Source: Nitrospirota bacterium (GTDB taxonomy: Bacteria; Nitrospirota; Thermodesulfovibrionia; Thermodesulfovibrionales; UBA9159). From it: a DNA stretch of 45,607 nucleotides. The stretch covers positions 1 through 45,607 of the forward strand of contig JAMCWJ010000014.1 of NCBI GenBank assembly GCA_023475105.1, in the 5' to 3' direction. The position numbers were made by a program, and so were the translations under genes. Shown here piece after piece: positions 34,007-41,470 of this stretch (its first letter is position 1; each line of letters opens with the position of its first letter). The notes beneath the pieces are model-generated. The model was not told the DNA's origin. It did no database searches and was given only the letters and a program-made list of their open reading frames with translations.

Positions 34007-34219
34007 ATGGCCCGTGCACTTCTCCAAACCCACCATCAACTCTGCGCGGGGAGGCGTTCGAACGGTTTCACCGGGGCGAAGCGAGAATGAGAAAGAATGC
34101 CGTCCTCACGCAGTATCAGTCTTTCTTGATGGTGGATTTTGGCTTCTTAGTATGGGGAAAATGGCTTTTTGTGAAACCGTCGTTTTATAATAAACGCATC
34201 AAGAATTTCGGAGGCATCT

Positions 34220-34987
34220 ATGGTAAACATGTCGGCGGTGGACAAGGTCCAGCTCACCCTGAAGAGCAAATTCAGATTTAAGTGTCATAAAGGGATTTCC
34301 TGTTTTACCAAATGCTGCAGCAATATCGACATCATGCTCACTCCCTATGATGTCGTCGCGCTTAACAAGCGGCTCGGCATCGGTTCTGAAGAGTTCCTCG
34401 AGAAATACACCTACACGCAAACCGATGGGAAGGCGAACTTTCCTATCCCCTATCTGAGGATGAGAGACGATGAAGAAAGGACCTGTCCCTTTGTGAGCGC
34501 CGAGGGATGCACCCTCTACGAAGACAGACCGGCAAATTGCCGGTACTATCCCATAGGGCAAGGGACTCTGAAGAAATCCGTCAATGACAAGATCGTGGAC
34601 GAGGAGTTCTTTTTCTTCGTGAAAGAAGACCATTGCAAGGGATTTCAGGAGTCCGACGAATGGACGATCGCCTCGTGGAGGGAAGACCAGGGAGTCAACC
34701 GGTATGACGAACTCAACCGGGAATGGAAGAGCATTCTCCTTCTGAGGAATGTGGAGAAGCTGGCGCTGGATGAAAAGAAACTCCTGATGTTCTATATGGC
34801 CTGCTACGACATGGACAGGTTCCGCAGGTTCATCTTCGAGAGCAGATTCCTCGACCATTTCGAGGTCGATGAGGCCTCAAAGGAGGCGATGCGCGCCGAC
34901 GATGTCGAACTCATGCGCTTCGGCTTCAAATACCTGAAGTATATCCTGCTGATTGAAGAGACGCTGAAGACGAAGGGGAAGAAATAA
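34220..34987 (+). CDS. YkgJ-family cysteine-cluster protein
   Basis: A 255-residue cytoplasmic protein. The N-terminal cysteine cluster has the family order: FKCHKGISCFTKCCSNIDIMLTP, then CPFVSAEGCTLYEDRPANCRYYP. This is the zinc- or iron-chelating YkgJ (UPF0153) pattern. The rest is helical with no recognised domain. Start: TCGGAGGCATCT before ATG at 34220. Function unknown; members often sit near flagellar or metal-related genes, but nothing in this context points to a role. Confidence 0.85.
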   Translation: MVNMSAVDKVQLTLKSKFRFKCHKGISCFTKCCSNIDIMLTPYDVVALNKRLGIGSEEFLEKYTYTQTDGKANFPIPYLRMRDDEERTCPFVSAEGCTLYEDRPANCRYYPIGQGTLKKSVNDKIVDEEFFFFVKEDHCKGFQESDEWTIASWREDQGVNRYDELNREWKSILLLRNVEKLALDEKKLLMFYMACYDMDRFRRFIFESRFLDHFEVDEASKEAMRADDVELMRFGFKYLKYILLIEETLKTKGKK

Positions 34988-35185
34988 TTTCGTTCTTCGC
35001 CTGGATTTCCCGAACCGCCTGAGCGCCGATACCGGATTTCGGTAGGCCCGTGCCCGGTCGCGTTTCAAAACCTTCGCACAATTGTGATCCTCTTCTCTTG
35101 GCCCTTGCGGCGCGGTGAGCGCAGATCAGATTCAAGAAGTACGGCGTTTTATGGAAGAAACATGAAACGGAAACTTTTCGAGTGT
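34988..35185. other. Gap before the GIY-YIG unit
   Basis: About 200 bases without a supported ORF, promoter or terminator. Confidence 0.35.
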
Positions 35186-35571
35186 CCGTTCGTCCTGAGC
35201 TTGTCGAAGGATGACAATTAAGACCATTAATCAAATGAGCTTCTGGGTATATATACTGAAGTGCTCGGATGGGTCCTATTATACCGGACATACAGATAAC
35301 CTTGAAAAGCGCATTTTTGAACATCAATCTGGATTAATTTATGGCTATACCTCAACACGGAGGCCAATAACTCTTGTCTTTTCTCAGGAGTTCCAATCAC
35401 GTATTGAGGCTCTTTCAAGCGAGAGACAGATTAAAGGATGGAGTCGCGAAAAAAAAGAAGCGATGATCAAGGGCGACTGGGCGGAAGTTGCAAGGCTTGC
35501 CAAGAGTAGAGTGTAATAGTAAAGTCAATTGTTTTGAAGTTTTTGTCCTTCGACAGGCTCAGGACGAACGG
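35186..35571. mobile_element. Candidate mobile unit: GIY-YIG gene between 26-bp inverted repeats
   Basis: The 26 bases at 35186-35211 and 35546-35571 are reverse complements with a single mismatch. Both contain the dispersed CCTGAGCTTGTCGAAGG word also present alone at 3043-3064. The only gene inside is a GIY-YIG nuclease. The right repeat lies immediately before the ATG of the next gene. Whether the unit moves is an inference; no target duplication is obvious. Confidence 0.55.
35235..35516 (+). CDS. GIY-YIG nuclease-domain protein (URI family)
   Basis: A 93-residue single-domain protein: MSFWVYILKCSDGSYYTGHT carries the altered GIY-YIG signature (VYI and YYTG), followed by the conserved arginine in LEKRIFEHQSG, YTSTRRPITLVFSQEF, the catalytic glutamate region EALSSERQIKGWSREKKEA. 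It is like small UvrC/URI-type GIY-YIG proteins of unknown target. The frame is open from 35211, but the first eight codons come from the repeat, so I chose ATG 35235. No good ribosome-binding site is seen. Enclosed by inverted repeats, see the element entry. Confidence 0.9.
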   Translation: MSFWVYILKCSDGSYYTGHTDNLEKRIFEHQSGLIYGYTSTRRPITLVFSQEFQSRIEALSSERQIKGWSREKKEAMIKGDWAEVARLAKSRV

Positions 35572-35572
35572 A

Positions 35573-35986
35573 ATGGATAATATGGCGATCCAAAGAGAGC
35601 GTGCAATATCCACCTTTATGGAGGATTTTCGCACGTTCATGGAAGAACGGGTGCATGAGAGTCGTCGGGAATTTGAGTGGAATGATGCTCAACACGATCC
35701 AGAAGGGAAATACGTTGTCGATTGCCGTGTAAACGGTATGGCGCGACCGCTCCTTGTCTACGCCCTCCCCGGCGACGACAAAGTAAGAGATGCCACAATC
35801 GGGTTGCTTCAGCTTGAGCGGTGGGGGCTTTCTTTCAGGGCGGTCGGCATCTTTGAGGACCAGGAGGAAATCAACCGTAAGGTTCTCGCAAGGTTTAGCG
35901 ATATATGTGAAAAACAGTTTTCCAGTCTTGCCGCAAACAAGGACCGTATCGGCAAATATTTGGAAGAAGCGCTTCGCGAAGGCTGA
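35573..35986 (+). CDS. DUF1828-like protein
   Basis: A 137-residue protein (MDNMAIQRERAISTFMEDFR start; YVVDCRVNGMARPLLVYALP; WGLSFRAVGIFEDQEEINRK; RFSDICEKQFSSL). It resembles DUF1828-type proteins found in restriction and phage-defence neighbourhoods. ATG 35573 or 35582 is the likely start; the longer frame from 35534 would encode the inverted repeat (FDRLRTNG), so it is excluded. The repeat sits where its promoter or ribosome-binding site should be, so its expression may be altered. Function unknown. Confidence 0.65.
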   Translation: MDNMAIQRERAISTFMEDFRTFMEERVHESRREFEWNDAQHDPEGKYVVDCRVNGMARPLLVYALPGDDKVRDATIGLLQLERWGLSFRAVGIFEDQEEINRKVLARFSDICEKQFSSLAANKDRIGKYLEEALREG

Positions 35987-36039
35987 TGACATGGGCAAGC
36001 CCGTTGCTGATAAGAGTAAAGAATCCTCGAGGTGCTTGA

Positions 36040-36537
36040 GTGAAAAAGAATAAGAAGAAATCAGGGACTGAAAACAATACGGGTACAAAAGCTGGGAGTT
36101 CCACCGTTCAGAAAAAGACCGAGGTGAAGATCACCGCAGCCAAAGGTCGCCCTATGCTTACGTGGGTGGGCAAGCGACCTCTTTCGCACGTGACCGCATT
36201 TCCGGCCCAGCATGTGGAGTCCTTTTCCATTTCCCCCTCGCCCCTGGACGGAGAGGGCGGGAGGGAGGAGGTTGCAATTTGGAAAGATTGGCCTTCTTCC
36301 TATCCCAAAGGAACGAAGCCGAAGATCGATGACTGGCGCGCAATGGTCGATTGTGTGATGATCGACGCGGCTTACGACGGAGCAGTCTTCAACGTCGCCC
36401 TTTCCGATGTGCCGGAAAAGAGGAGCGACTTGGTAAGGGGCATGTACGAGCTTCCCGCGCCGGGCGGCGAGACAACCGTTGCAGTCAAGATCATCGACAT
36501 GCTTGGAGAAGAAGTTCTTACTATCAAGAAAGTATGA
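36040..36537 (+). pseudogene. Internally deleted DNA methyltransferase (type III-like Mod)
   Basis: The 165-residue ORF joins the N-terminus of an adenine-specific DNA methyltransferase (GRPMLTWVGKRPLSHVTAFP, VAIWKDWPSSYPKG) directly to its C-terminus (DDWRAMVDCVMIDAAYDGAV, LSDVPEKRSDLVRGMYELPA, VAVKIIDMLGEEV). Complete relatives are many hundreds of residues long. The FGG SAM motif, DPPY-type catalytic motif and target-recognition region are all missing. The junction lies near 36320-36332 and keeps the reading frame. It cannot methylate DNA. The start is GTG at 36040. Neighbours DUF1828-like, DUF3024 and HTH genes suggest the relic of a restriction-modification island. Recognition of both ends is from memory of the family. 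Confidence 0.75.
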
Positions 36538-36555
36538 ACAAAGCGGTCTGAAAAT

Positions 36556-36903
36556 ATGCCACTTCCAATTCTGGTAAAGACCCTTGTCGAAAAGAAGCTC
36601 TCTGCTTACTGCGAAAGAAAGGTGTCGCCGCGCGTTGCCGACAAGCTGAGGCTTTCTTTCTCGATGCGCGGCAACAGCGTTACGATTTTCGAGAACCGTG
36701 CTCCGTGGAGGCCTGAGTTCACCGAGTGGACCTCGATGCCGATCGCGCAGCTTCGTTATGATGAGAAAACCGGCAAGTGGACGCTCTACTGCGCCGACAG
36801 GAATGACCGGTGGCACAAGTACGGGGGGTTGCCGCCGACAAAGGAGATAGATTATATACTTGCCGAAATCAACCGCGACCCGACCGGCATTTTCTGGGGC
36901 TAA
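36556..36903 (+). CDS. DUF3024 protein
   Basis: A 115-residue protein with the DUF3024 pattern: VADKLRLSFSMRGNSVTIFE, RAPWRPEFTEW, IAQLRYDEKTGKWTLYCADR, and the C-terminal EINRDPTGIFWG. It is cytoplasmic, with no signal or membrane segment. Genes of this family are common beside restriction systems. It follows the collapsed methyltransferase by 18 bases, and an HTH gene follows 12 bases later, so the three are probably one transcript. Function unknown. Ribosome-binding site weak. Confidence 0.8.
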   Translation: MPLPILVKTLVEKKLSAYCERKVSPRVADKLRLSFSMRGNSVTIFENRAPWRPEFTEWTSMPIAQLRYDEKTGKWTLYCADRNDRWHKYGGLPPTKEIDYILAEINRDPTGIFWG

Positions 36904-36915
36904 GAGTCATCGGGC

Positions 36916-37332
36916 ATGGCATCACGGGATAAAAATAAGACATTGACAAAGAAAGAACAATCATTTCGCAGGCGGATTCTCAAGGATGATGAAATAAAGG
37001 TATTTGTCGGCCATATGAGGGAATTTTTGGGACCGACCTTTGTCGCTCTGTCCGACGAATATGGCCTTAGCATCGAAGACACGCTCCGCTTTCAATCTCT
37101 GGCTTGCCGCTTTGCTGAAGCGCGGACAGCAAAGGGCCTCACCCTGAAGGAAGCGGCCGCCTCCCTTAAAGTGCCGAAATACAAGCTCGATTATATCGAA
37201 AACGCGAACATAAGAAATATCAGCCCCGAGATAACATTGCGATATATAGAGTTTCTCGGCCTTTCCAATTGGTTCGGGCGATGGAAGAAGGCCAATGCCG
37301 AGCTTGCGAAACGGATGGGCCTTGTTCCTTAG
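36916..37332 (+). CDS. Helix-turn-helix (XRE-like) protein
   Basis: A 138-residue protein. The middle (residues ~68-100) has an XRE-like helix-turn-helix: FAEARTAKGLTLKEAAASLK followed by VPKYKLDYIENANI. A conserved tail NISPEITLRYIEFLGLSNWF completes a compact repressor-like fold. The N-terminal third is charged and unassigned. As the last gene of the relict restriction-modification cluster it may be a controller protein, an inference from context. Confidence 0.7.
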   Translation: MASRDKNKTLTKKEQSFRRRILKDDEIKVFVGHMREFLGPTFVALSDEYGLSIEDTLRFQSLACRFAEARTAKGLTLKEAAASLKVPKYKLDYIENANIRNISPEITLRYIEFLGLSNWFGRWKKANAELAKRMGLVP

Positions 37333-37377
37333 AGAGCGCTTGAAAAAGGCGCGGAGAACAGGTAAGGTATAACCGGG

Positions 37378-37899
37378 ATGAAAACGCACCAGACCTCGAT
37401 CACTGCCCTATTCCTTCTCCTGACCCTTTTCCTCTGGGGGTGCTATGAATCTCCTTTTCCGCTCGGCCCTGTCGAAACAGGGACAATCAATCCCGCGCTC
37501 ACCGGCGCCTGGCGATGCATACAAAGCGATCAGCGGGAGGAGAAGGCGCTCCTCATCACCGTCCTGCCCTTCGATGAAAAGCAGTATTATGCGGAAATCG
37601 CGATGGAGGCCGAACCCCCGGTCCATTACCGGGCATACAGTTCGCGCATCAAAGGCGCCACCCTTCTCAACGTTCAGGAACTCGACGCACAAGCCGCTCC
37701 GTCTGCGCGAAAATGGGTCTTTGTCCGTTCTACGCTGCTGAAACAGAATATCCTGCAGGTGCAGATCGTGAGGGAAGATGCCTTCAAGGGAATCGAGCCT
37801 TCTCCTTCCTCGGTCCGGGAGGTCGTGGAGCAGAAGATCGCAAGCCCGGAACTCTACCAGGATTTCTGCGTCTGCACAAAGGTGAGCGAAAAGAAGTAG
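37378..37899 (+). CDS. Lipoprotein of unknown function
   Basis: A 173-residue protein with a signal peptide and lipobox (ALFLLLTLFLWGC, cysteine at residue 22). The mature region looks like a small beta-sandwich: LTGAWRCIQSDQREEKALLI, FDEKQYYAEIAMEAEPPVHY, TLLNVQELD, WVFVRSTLL, and a late C-V-C (FCVCTK). The pattern of a T/N-G-x-W start resembles lipocalin-like or META-type small lipoproteins, but I do not recognise the family. The selenoprotein gene follows 93 bases later in the same direction. Confidence 0.75.
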   Translation: MKTHQTSITALFLLLTLFLWGCYESPFPLGPVETGTINPALTGAWRCIQSDQREEKALLITVLPFDEKQYYAEIAMEAEPPVHYRAYSSRIKGATLLNVQELDAQAAPSARKWVFVRSTLLKQNILQVQIVREDAFKGIEPSPSSVREVVEQKIASPELYQDFCVCTKVSEKK

Positions 37900-37992
37900 A
37901 TCTTTCCCGGGACTTCAAAGGGCGTATCCGCTTGCAGACCTTCGAGAAGTGAGCAATAATGAGTATCAGAGCGCAGGAAAGGAGGACCTGTT

Positions 37993-38556
37993 ATGGCAGT
38001 TCAATGGGAGAGAGATGTCGATGCGGCGCTTGCCGAGGCTGGGGAGAGGAACAAGCCGCTTCTCCTGGATTTCAGCGCTGCGCCGGGTTGAGGCGGGTGT
38101 GTTCGGCTGGAGGCCGAATCCTATTCGGACAACGAGACAGCGGCATTCATTCACGAGAACTTCATCCCGGTCGGGTCTCACATCAGGGAGAACGCCGCCA
38201 ATTTCCACCGTTTCGGTGTCTTGTGGACGCCCACGGTGCTGGTCATGGACGCACAAGGCAATGAAAGAGTGCGAAACGAGGGCTACCTTCCGAGGACCGA
38301 ATTCCGGGCCTGGCTCGAAATGGCTCTGGCGCGCCTCGCCTTTGTCCGGAAGCTCTGGGAAGAGGCGGAGCGGAGGTATGCCGGGGTTGTTGGGCGCTAT
38401 CCGCAGGCCACGTCTGCAGCCGAGGCGATATACTGGAGAGGGGTGAGCCGCTACAAAATGAACGACCGCGCTGCGCTCGGCGACACTGCAGCCCTGATCG
38501 CGGTAAAATATCCGGACAGCCTATGGGCGACAAAGGCTTCGGTCTGGTCCCGTTGA
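37993..38556 (+). CDS. Thioredoxin-fold selenoprotein with U-G-G-C motif
   Basis: From ATG 37993 (GGAGG seven bases ahead) one frame of 187 codons runs to 38556, interrupted only by TGA at 38089-38091 (codon 33). Reading it as selenocysteine gives DFSAAPGUGGCVRLEAESY, with U at the first position of a thioredoxin C-x-x-C site and C36 as partner. Upstream LLLDF and downstream GVLWTPTVLVMDAQG (cis-proline W-T-P-T) complete the fold. The C-terminal ~80 residues form a TPR-like region (EEAERRYAGVVGRYPQATSA, EAIYWRGVSRYKM). No base has to be added or removed. A hairpin fitting a bacterial SECIS follows the TGA. The likely role is cytoplasmic thiol-disulfide or peroxide chemistry. The alternative, a nonsense mutation, would not explain intact coding on both sides plus the hairpin. 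Confidence 0.8.
38089..38118 (+). promoter_or_regulatory. UGA codon and candidate bacterial SECIS hairpin
   Basis: TGA at 38089-38091 is followed 10 bases later by TTCGGC (38102-38107), loop TGGAG, and GCCGAA (38113-38118), a perfect 6-bp stem. The apical loop begins 16 bases after the UGA and has G at its second position. Known bacterial SECIS elements have the loop 16-37 bases from UGA and a G in the first two loop bases. Confidence 0.65.
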
Positions 38557-38588
38557 AACAAAGGCAGGCGGGTCCGAACAGGGACGTC

Positions 38589-38987
38589 TCAGAGGCCCAG
38601 TTCCTTCTTCAGCCACTCCTTGATCTCGTCAGTGATCGCATACATGCCGTAGGCAGGCTTCTCCCGGGGGTGCTCTATCGCCCGCCTGACAAGCTCCACC
38701 GGGACCTCATCGATCCTCCCGACGGTCGAGGTAATATCGGTTTTCCCCACCTTCAAGAGCATGAGTGCAGGCGGCTCGCACTGGGACTCTACGTAGAACA
38801 TATAGCCGGAAATCTCCCGTAATTTCTGCAGGTCTTCGGCCCTTGACTGGAACCTCGGCTCCATGACCATTTGCGGCGTTACGTCCCACTTGATCTTTTC
38901 GAGGATGTCGGGACTCTCCTTTATCTCGTTGAGGTTCGGCGTACCGAAGATATCCGGACCGCATCTTTCTTCATCCTTCATGTTCAT
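38589..38987 (-). CDS. Hypothetical protein in glutaredoxin operon
   Basis: A 132-residue soluble protein (ILEKIKWDVTPQMVMEPRFQ, YMFYVESQCEPPALMLLKVG, AYGMYAITDEIKEWLKKELG). No domain is recognised. Its start overlaps the stop of the glutaredoxin-like gene by four bases (ATGA type), so the two are translationally coupled. It converges on the selenoprotein gene, with 32 bases between the stops. Confidence 0.65.
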   Translation of the reverse strand: MNMKDEERCGPDIFGTPNLNEIKESPDILEKIKWDVTPQMVMEPRFQSRAEDLQKLREISGYMFYVESQCEPPALMLLKVGKTDITSTVGRIDEVPVELVRRAIEHPREKPAYGMYAITDEIKEWLKKELGL

Positions 38988-39259
38988 TCCTTCCTTCTTG
39001 GGTCCCCACTCCGTCCGCCCAGCAGTTTTGACTGCAGGGCATCGAGGTCATATCCTTTGATCACCTCTTCTACGACCACCGTCGGATAGGACTCCTGGGG
39101 ATTGCGCTTTGCGAGTTCCTTTGCCATGAGCCACTGCTCTCCGCTTTCGAGCGTATCGACCTCTATCAGAGTGTATGGTATCGTGTTGTCTTCAAGGAAT
39201 TGTTTCACCTTTTTGCAGACCGCGCAGGTGCTCAACGAAAAAAGCGTTACTCTCTGCAT
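38984..39259 (-). CDS. Glutaredoxin-like thiol oxidoreductase
   Basis: A 91-residue thioredoxin-fold protein: VTLFSLSTCAVCKKVKQFLE with a C-x-x-C active site (CAVC), VDTLESGEQW, and the cis-proline region ESYPTVVVEEVIKGYD. It is a little shorter than typical glutaredoxins but complete. It should catalyse thiol-disulfide exchange in the cytoplasm. It lies seven bases after the small HTH-like gene and overlaps the next gene, forming a three-gene operon next to the selenoprotein. Confidence 0.88.
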   Translation of the reverse strand: MQRVTLFSLSTCAVCKKVKQFLEDNTIPYTLIEVDTLESGEQWLMAKELAKRNPQESYPTVVVEEVIKGYDLDALQSKLLGGRSGDPRRKE

Positions 39260-39265
39260 ACGTCT

Positions 39266-39622
39266 CTAATGAGTGGTCGGCCTTTTGCCTGGGGACGCAT
39301 TGTCCGAGAATGCTCCGGCTGTGTTGACCACATCATCGATCATCTCGTCGTTCGCCTTCAGGAGCCTCTCCATTGAAACCCCAAGTCTTCTTGAAACTTC
39401 CGCCAAGGGGAGCCTTTTGCCGTAATGGAGCTCTGCGATCTCGATCTTGAGCGCGTCGGCGACGATCAATTCTTTCAGTTTTGGGTCCTCCACAACCACG
39501 AATTCGCAGGCGAGATCGAACTTCAGCCCGTTGCCGAGGTTCGTCCTGATCGTCTCGATACTTTCCTTATGGATCCTATCCTCTTCTTTGCTGAAGACCT
39601 TGTACTTGATACCTTCCCTCAT
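39266..39622 (-). CDS. Small HTH-like protein (paralogue of 41471-41773)
   Basis: A 118-residue protein. The central part ELIVADALKIEIAELHYGKR then LPLAEVSRRLGVSMERLLKA reads like a helix-turn-helix. It aligns with EAIINDSLRALIACQHCAKG then IPLKQLAMKLRVSLSRLMNA in the gene at 41471-41773. The start codon follows an extended -10 box by only five bases and has no ribosome-binding site, so the message may be leaderless. First gene of the glutaredoxin operon. Function unknown; regulator suggested by the HTH-like segment. Confidence 0.65.
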   Translation of the reverse strand: MREGIKYKVFSKEEDRIHKESIETIRTNLGNGLKFDLACEFVVVEDPKLKELIVADALKIEIAELHYGKRLPLAEVSRRLGVSMERLLKANDEMIDDVVNTAGAFSDNASPGKRPTTH

Positions 39623-39627
39623 AGCTA

Positions 39628-39636
39628 ATTATACCA
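39628..39636 (-). promoter_or_regulatory. Extended -10 promoter, leaderless start likely
   Basis: TGGTATAAT on the minus strand ends five bases before the ATG of the gene at 39622. Transcription normally starts six to eight bases after the -10 box, so the message would begin at or next to the AUG. Confidence 0.65.
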
Positions 39637-39784
39637 CACCCCGGGCCCGGCGGCCCTTCGGGAATGAAGACATTAAAAGAATTTATGCGGAAAAGCTTGA
39701 CATAAAGCGGCGTGGACGAAAAAATAAAGAAGGCGAAAAAGTATCGTATTGGGGAGTGAGGAGTCAGTGTCAGAGGGAAATGCG

Positions 39785-41440
39785 ATGAAGAAAAAGGAAA
39801 GACGCGAACTCATACCGGTCTGTGGATGGTGCAAGAAGATCAGGACCGAACGCGAAGACTGGGAGGATGTCGAAGTGTATCTCACGGAAAGGGGTTTTGG
39901 TGAGTTCACGCACTCGATCTGTCCCGTCTGCGCGGAGAAGATATTCTCCAAGAGGGTCTATCTCGAAAGCTACCAGAACATCTGCAAGGCAATCAGCTCG
40001 AGCCTTGCCCTGGATGAGGTACTGAACCTGATCGTGACAAATGTCGTGAAGGTGATGAATGTGAAGGCGAGTTCCGTCAGGCTCATAAACCGGGAGACGA
40101 AGCAGCTTGAACTGGCTGCCTTTCACGGGCTGAGCGAGAAATACGCGAACAAGGGTCCTGTGCAGTCCGACGGCAGCATCGTCGACGCGTTGGCCGGCAA
40201 GCCGGTTTCGATCTACGATATCACTGCCGACGAGAGTTCCCCGTACCGCAGGGAGGCCCTGGAAGAAGGCATACGGAGCATCCTTTCGATACCGCTTCGC
40301 TTCGGGGAAAAGGTGATAGGGGTGCTCAGGATGTACACGTCGGAACCGACGGAGTATTCCGGGGAGGACCTCAAGTTTGTGGCCGCCATTGCGGAACAGG
40401 CCGCTATCGCTATCGCGCATGCGAGGGTCTTCGAGAGGACCCTTTCGAAGGAGAAGGAATACCTCAGGGTCTTCCGGAAGGTGACGAAGGCGGTGAGTTC
40501 GTCTCTCCAACTCAGTGAGGTCCTTGACATGATCGTGAGGACGCTTCCCGAGGTGATGGGCCTGAAGGCCGCGACGATACGTCTTCTCGACGACTCCGGA
40601 GAGCGACTTGAACTCGTGGCCGCCTACGGGCTGAGCGAGAGGTATCTCGGCAGGGGCCCGGTGGATATGGAAGAGAACATACGGGAGGCGCTGCAGGAAA
40701 AACCTGTCGCAATCGCCGATGTCTCGACAGACCCGCGCGTCCATTACCGAAGAGAGGCGGAAGAAGAAGGCATCAAGAGCATGTTGACCCTGCCCGTCAT
40801 TGCGAGAGGCAAGGTGATTGGGATCGTAAGGCTTCTTGCCGCCCAGCGGAGGCGCTACAGCCTGCAGGAGATCGACTTTGCTGCGGCCCTGGCCGAGCAG
40901 TGCGGGACAGCCATAGAGAATGCAAGGATGTACGAGAGGCAGTATAAGGAGGCGAAGTACTTGAAGGCCCTTCAGGAGATTGCGGGAGCGGTGAGCTCTT
41001 TTCAGAGCGTCCGGGAGGTGATGGATCTCATTGTGAAAAGGATAGCCAGTGCGATGGGCGCCGACGCCGCCACGATCAGGCTCCTCGATCCGCAGAGAAA
41101 GAGGCTTGAACTTGTTGCAGCGCACGGCTTGAGCGAGGCCTATCTGAACAGGGGCCCGGTGGATGCCGAAAAAAGCGTGGCTGAGGCCTTGCGGGGGAAT
41201 CCTGTCGCGATATATGATGTCCCGCGGGACCAGCGGATTGTCTACAAGAGAGAGGCCGAGGCCGAAGGCGTCCGCAGCATGCTGGTCATCCCGATGGCCT
41301 TCCGCGGAAACGTGATCGGGGTCCTGCGCGTGCTTACGAAGAAGGAACACCGGGTCTTTCTTGAGGACGAGATCGCATTTGCGACCGCCCTGGCCGAGCA
41401 GACGGCAATGGTCATAGAATATGCGAAGGCATTCCGCTGA
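39785..41440 (+). CDS. Zinc-ribbon protein with three GAF domains
   Basis: A 551-residue cytoplasmic sensor. The first ~60 residues hold a zinc-ribbon-like motif (IPVCGWCKKIRTEREDWEDV, HSICPVCAEKIF) seen in PAS and GAF signalling proteins of this kind. Three GAF domains follow, each with a repeated pattern: SSLALDEVLNLIV...KASSVRLIN...LELAAFHGLSEKY, SSLQLSEVLDMIV...AATIRLLD...LVAAYGLSERY, and SFQSVREVMDLIV...AATIRLLD...LVAAHGLSEAY. No kinase, cyclase or HTH output is attached, so it must act through a partner. I chose ATG 39785 (AGAGGG ahead) over an earlier GTG. It is flanked by the two paralogous small HTH-like genes. Confidence 0.85.
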   Translation: MKKKERRELIPVCGWCKKIRTEREDWEDVEVYLTERGFGEFTHSICPVCAEKIFSKRVYLESYQNICKAISSSLALDEVLNLIVTNVVKVMNVKASSVRLINRETKQLELAAFHGLSEKYANKGPVQSDGSIVDALAGKPVSIYDITADESSPYRREALEEGIRSILSIPLRFGEKVIGVLRMYTSEPTEYSGEDLKFVAAIAEQAAIAIAHARVFERTLSKEKEYLRVFRKVTKAVSSSLQLSEVLDMIVRTLPEVMGLKAATIRLLDDSGERLELVAAYGLSERYLGRGPVDMEENIREALQEKPVAIADVSTDPRVHYRREAEEEGIKSMLTLPVIARGKVIGIVRLLAAQRRRYSLQEIDFAAALAEQCGTAIENARMYERQYKEAKYLKALQEIAGAVSSFQSVREVMDLIVKRIASAMGADAATIRLLDPQRKRLELVAAHGLSEAYLNRGPVDAEKSVAEALRGNPVAIYDVPRDQRIVYKREAEAEGVRSMLVIPMAFRGNVIGVLRVLTKKEHRVFLEDEIAFATALAEQTAMVIEYAKAFR

Positions 41441-41470
41441 GCTTGCGGTCCGGCAGCTTCAGCCGACGTC

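Noticed and set aside
34025..34131. CCACCATCAA / TTGATGGTGG inverted pair as a mobile element end
   Set aside because: Only ten bases long and nothing recognisable lies between; chance is likely.
38089..38091. TGA as a nonsense mutation making a pseudogene
   Set aside because: The same frame remains open and protein-like for 155 codons after it, the codon sits at a redox-active position, and a hairpin with SECIS spacing follows. A disabling mutation would not be expected to fit all three.
39770..41350. 526-residue ORF on the - strand
   Set aside because: Shadow of the triple-GAF gene, whose repeats are plain on the + strand.
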